DNA from: Stenopsyche tienmushanensis
Taxonomy: Eukaryota; Arthropoda; Insecta; Trichoptera; Stenopsychidae
Reading direction: 5' to 3'
NCBI GenBank assembly: GCA_008973525.1
Contig: WACJ01000081.1
Location: 868,001-932,000 of the forward strand
Length of the DNA stretch: 64,000 nt
Of the stretch, positions 61,800-64,000 are shown piece after piece; within the stretch, counting starts at the first letter, position 1; every line of letters begins with the position of its first letter. The position numbers and the translations under genes are program-made. The notes beneath the pieces were generated by a model. That model did not search any database and was not told where the DNA came from. It saw nothing but the letters and a program-made list of their open reading frames with translations.

Positions 61800-62984
61800 T
61801 GTTACCTTCCAGTTACGTTAATAAGTTTTTATAAATATGGTTACTATTTAAAGCCCCTTATCATTTGAGCCCAAATCATGAATCTGAAATATCATTAGGA
61901 TATTATGAATGAAGATTCCAGTGAGTAGCTACATTATTATTTTTTTTCGAATTGTATTGTATTTTTTTAATATAAAAATAATGAAACCATAATAAAAGTT
62001 ATGAAAATAACCCCTACAACAATAATGTAAATTTTCGAAACTAATTTTAATTAGCATTTATACGAAAGTTTTCATTAAAATAATGAAGCTTTTCTTAAAA
62101 AGACAACGCTTTGAGTTTAAAATTGATATAAGCTTTGGGGTTTTAACTTCATATTTATTTTAGTAAAATCCAGATTTTTCACAAGAAATGGTTATTTGTT
62201 TATTCATCTTTAAAGCCCCGAATGAATTTGCAACTAAATTTAATTTCGTTATTTGGAACAACGTGTGCTGAAATTTCGCTGAAGTGTCCAAATATTTTCA
62301 AAGAATGAGAGTGATAGATCAAAAAACCTCAATGCGAATCCCCAAGTCAAAAGTTTTTTAATAAAAAGATGTTCGGTTGAACGAGATTACATCGCGAATT
62401 TCCCGTTTCTTTCTTAAATAAACAAATATACGAAGAGACGCTTTGATGCTTGTCAAGATGTCGCTTTCAGGTCATGGAGGAATATGCAAAAAGCCCAACG
62501 GAGGTTGAAAGGCTTTTAATGTTCTCGGGGAGGAAGGTTTTTTTTAAGACTTCTTATTGACACACCATCCAATATCGATGCTTTTCAAAAGTAGTCATTA
62601 TTTACCTTAAAAGTTTTTCGCGCAGAGGTTGATTCAATGCCGTGGCTGCTTTCAGAAACGCTTCCCTCTCGGGGAAACTCTTAATTGAGATGAAATGTGT
62701 CATGGTGATAAGTAATTATCTTCATAAATTTCATCACACATATATATAATATCGGTATACGTTGGGGTCGCTGAATCGAATCAACAAAAGGTCCTTACTG
62801 TGGTCCTTGTACTTTTAGGAACAAATATTTTGATCAATTTATATCAAAGTTCTCAGAAATGTTTATTTACAAGCATAATGAAGACATTAATATTTACAAT
62901 TCAAATTAATGGCATTTGTCTAAATGCTTGCCGAAAACGAGCTATATAACGACCTTTCACAATACGAACTGCTTGCCATGTATT
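61800..62984. other. AT-rich stretch, no gene recognised
   Basis: Nothing supportable was found. A somewhat more balanced patch at 62440-62700 has no open frame. Confidence 0.5.
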
Positions 62985-63440
62985 TTAACCCTTTGCACTC
63001 GAGATCCTTTTTCGCGCGGCAAACTAGCAACTCGAGACGTTTCGCAACAAATTTCTTTCATTAAAATCATCACACACACAAATTAACGTATAAAACTATA
63101 GTATTATAATAATATGTACATGGTTTGATTACGTTTCCGGCTTTGTTTTTTTGGGAACACATTTTGCAATACTTCCTAACTCCTGTTAGAATATTATGCA
63201 GCTTTCCATTCAAGCAGATATCTTCAGAATCAGAGGCAGAATCGAAGTTTGATCACGTTGCTGGCAATAATCTTCAATCAGTTGGTGGACTAAAGTTTTC
63301 ACATTTTTACACGAATTTATCGGACAAATTTCTAAACCCCAGAAACACAGTTTACGCCCCCATTCCAGCGATTTTTTTTTTAAAACAGTACGTTGAGGCT
63401 TACTATTTTTTTTGTTTGCGAAGGGGGGAATCTTCAAAAG
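62985..63440 (-). pseudogene. piggyBac-like 3' end with probable transposase C-terminus
   Basis: TTAA at 62985-62988 followed by CCCTTTGCACTCGAG is a classical piggyBac-type terminus, and CTCGAG recurs 33 bp further in (62998 and 63031). Reading the minus strand toward this end, one frame gives L-V-H-Q-L-I-E-D-Y (63210-63437). A neighbouring frame gives C-L-N-G-K-L-H and then R-K-Y-C-K-M-C-S-Q-K-N-K-A-G (about 63200-63120). A C-x-x-C at this position, just before the end, fits the cysteine-rich C-terminal domain of piggyBac transposases. The rest of the zinc domain is absent or decayed and frames are broken. The terminus is well supported; the protein call is moderate. Confidence 0.5.
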
Positions 63441-63512
63441 ATACCACCATTCTGTTGGTAGTGTGGGATTTTTACCCGCTAAGCCCCCTCCTCTTCGACT
63501 GCCACCCGGTTC

Positions 63513-64000
63513 CTAATTAAGTATTGCGCAAGAGTGGCAGCGATGTCTCCCTCGCGGGCTCTCCATGTGTCCCCTTCTAGATGTCACTCTACTGCTAAAG
63601 CGCACGTCGTATATTTGCACCACGCATTCCACGTAGGGCGAGCTGATTCCCAGCTCCTCCCGTAGGATGTCCCTTTCGGTGCTCCATGCTGGGCAGACAA
63701 ACATCGTGTGTGCAGCATCATCGTACTCCGCTCCGCAGTGGTGGCACTCCGGGCCGATCTCTTTGCCTATTTTGTAGGTAGCTACCAAAACAACCGTGCC
63801 CGGTGAGGACTTGGGTCAAGTGGTAGCACAGTTGACCGAGCTTTCTGTCTAGCCAGGTTCTCAGGTTCGGTATTAGCTCGTGCGTCCACCGATCTTTAGC
63901 GGAGTTGTCCCATCGGGACTGCCACGCCGCCATAGTACTTTGCTTAGCGTTTTTCTTGTCTTCACCTTTTTGTATTATTGTCTGTCTCTCGTAAGCGATC
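63513..64000 (-). pseudogene. R1-clade non-LTR retrotransposon, C-terminus of reverse transcriptase ORF, broken
   Basis: Minus-strand frame 63933-63718 reads W-Q-S-R-W-D-N-S, R-W-T-H-E-L-I-P and Y-H-L-T-Q-V-L-T-G-H-G-C-F, the conserved C-terminal block of R1-clade LINE proteins. A frameshift near 63780 (two bases missing or one extra) moves the reading into frame 63788-63513: K-I-G-K-E-I-G-P-E-C-H-H-C-G. That includes a C-x2-C-x8-H-x4-C zinc knuckle ending H-T-M-F-V-C-P-A-W. The tail after the knuckle is about 60 codons. Upstream coding continues past the window edge (A-Y-E-R-Q at 63999). R1 elements often insert in rDNA or other specific targets, but no rDNA is seen. A short sister fragment is at 36534-36612. 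Confidence 0.85.

Noticed and set aside
63125..63520. 131-codon plus-strand frame, the longest in the window
   Set aside because: It lies antisense to the probable piggyBac transposase relic, whose minus-strand motifs are recognisable; the plus frame is best explained as its shadow.
1..64000. CRISPR arrays, operons or ribosome-binding sites
   Set aside because: No regularly spaced repeats or closely packed open frames. The sequence has eukaryotic transposons and no prokaryotic gene organisation.

Overview
This window looks like gene-poor, AT-rich nuclear DNA from an animal, most likely an arthropod. The evidence is the strong A+T bias with scattered short GC-rich islands and the absence of any long open frame (the longest is about 130 codons). 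It also carries decayed mariner, hAT, piggyBac-like and R1-clade non-LTR elements together, a mix typical of insects and crustaceans. I could not identify the species. No intact host protein-coding gene, rRNA or functional tRNA was recognised. Short exons of a split gene would be almost invisible here, so the window may be intergenic or intronic.

Layout. 1-6.3 kb: anonymous AT-rich DNA with two small hairpins. 6.27-6.58 kb: minus-strand mariner relic. 6.6-10.1 kb: anonymous, with a possible conserved or regulatory GC-richer patch near 7 kb. 10.14-11.16 kb: minus-strand coding relic of a repetitive LACRHHI-type transposon-associated protein family. 11.3-13.0 kb: two purine/GC-rich islands. 17.71-18.20 kb: a complete 490-bp TA-flanked MITE. 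20.55-21.47 kb: a putative piggyBac-like element whose left end holds two identical 18-bp palindromes. 22.77-23.18 kb: GC-rich repeat, with a longer inverted copy at 57.5-58.25 kb. 26.8-27.3 kb: possible hAT end with a hairpin and an orphan frame. 30.16-30.92 kb: second mariner relic. 36.5 kb: short R1-type fragment. 37.38-38.03 and 45.32-46.11 kb: a direct duplicate of an unidentified repeat. 39.6 and 49.8 kb: another repeat pair. 42.6-43.73 kb: broken hAT transposase with its right end. 48.9, 54.0 and 61.6 kb: three copies of an A-tailed repeat. 53.2 kb: hAT terminus. 53.6 kb: N-terminal mariner relic. 55.55 kb: piggyBac-like end with the same geometry as the one at 20.55 kb. 59.7 and 60.1 kb: tRNA-like (SINE) sequences. 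63.0-63.4 kb: piggyBac-like end next to a probable transposase C-terminus. 63.5-64.0 kb: C-terminus of an R1-clade reverse transcriptase, broken by a frameshift and running into the window edge.

The genes do not work together as a system: every recognisable coding segment belongs to a dead or truncated transposon. The most interesting structural signal is the paired-palindrome architecture shared by two otherwise different TTAA-type transposon ends. Next are the newly delimited MITE and three unidentified repeat families.
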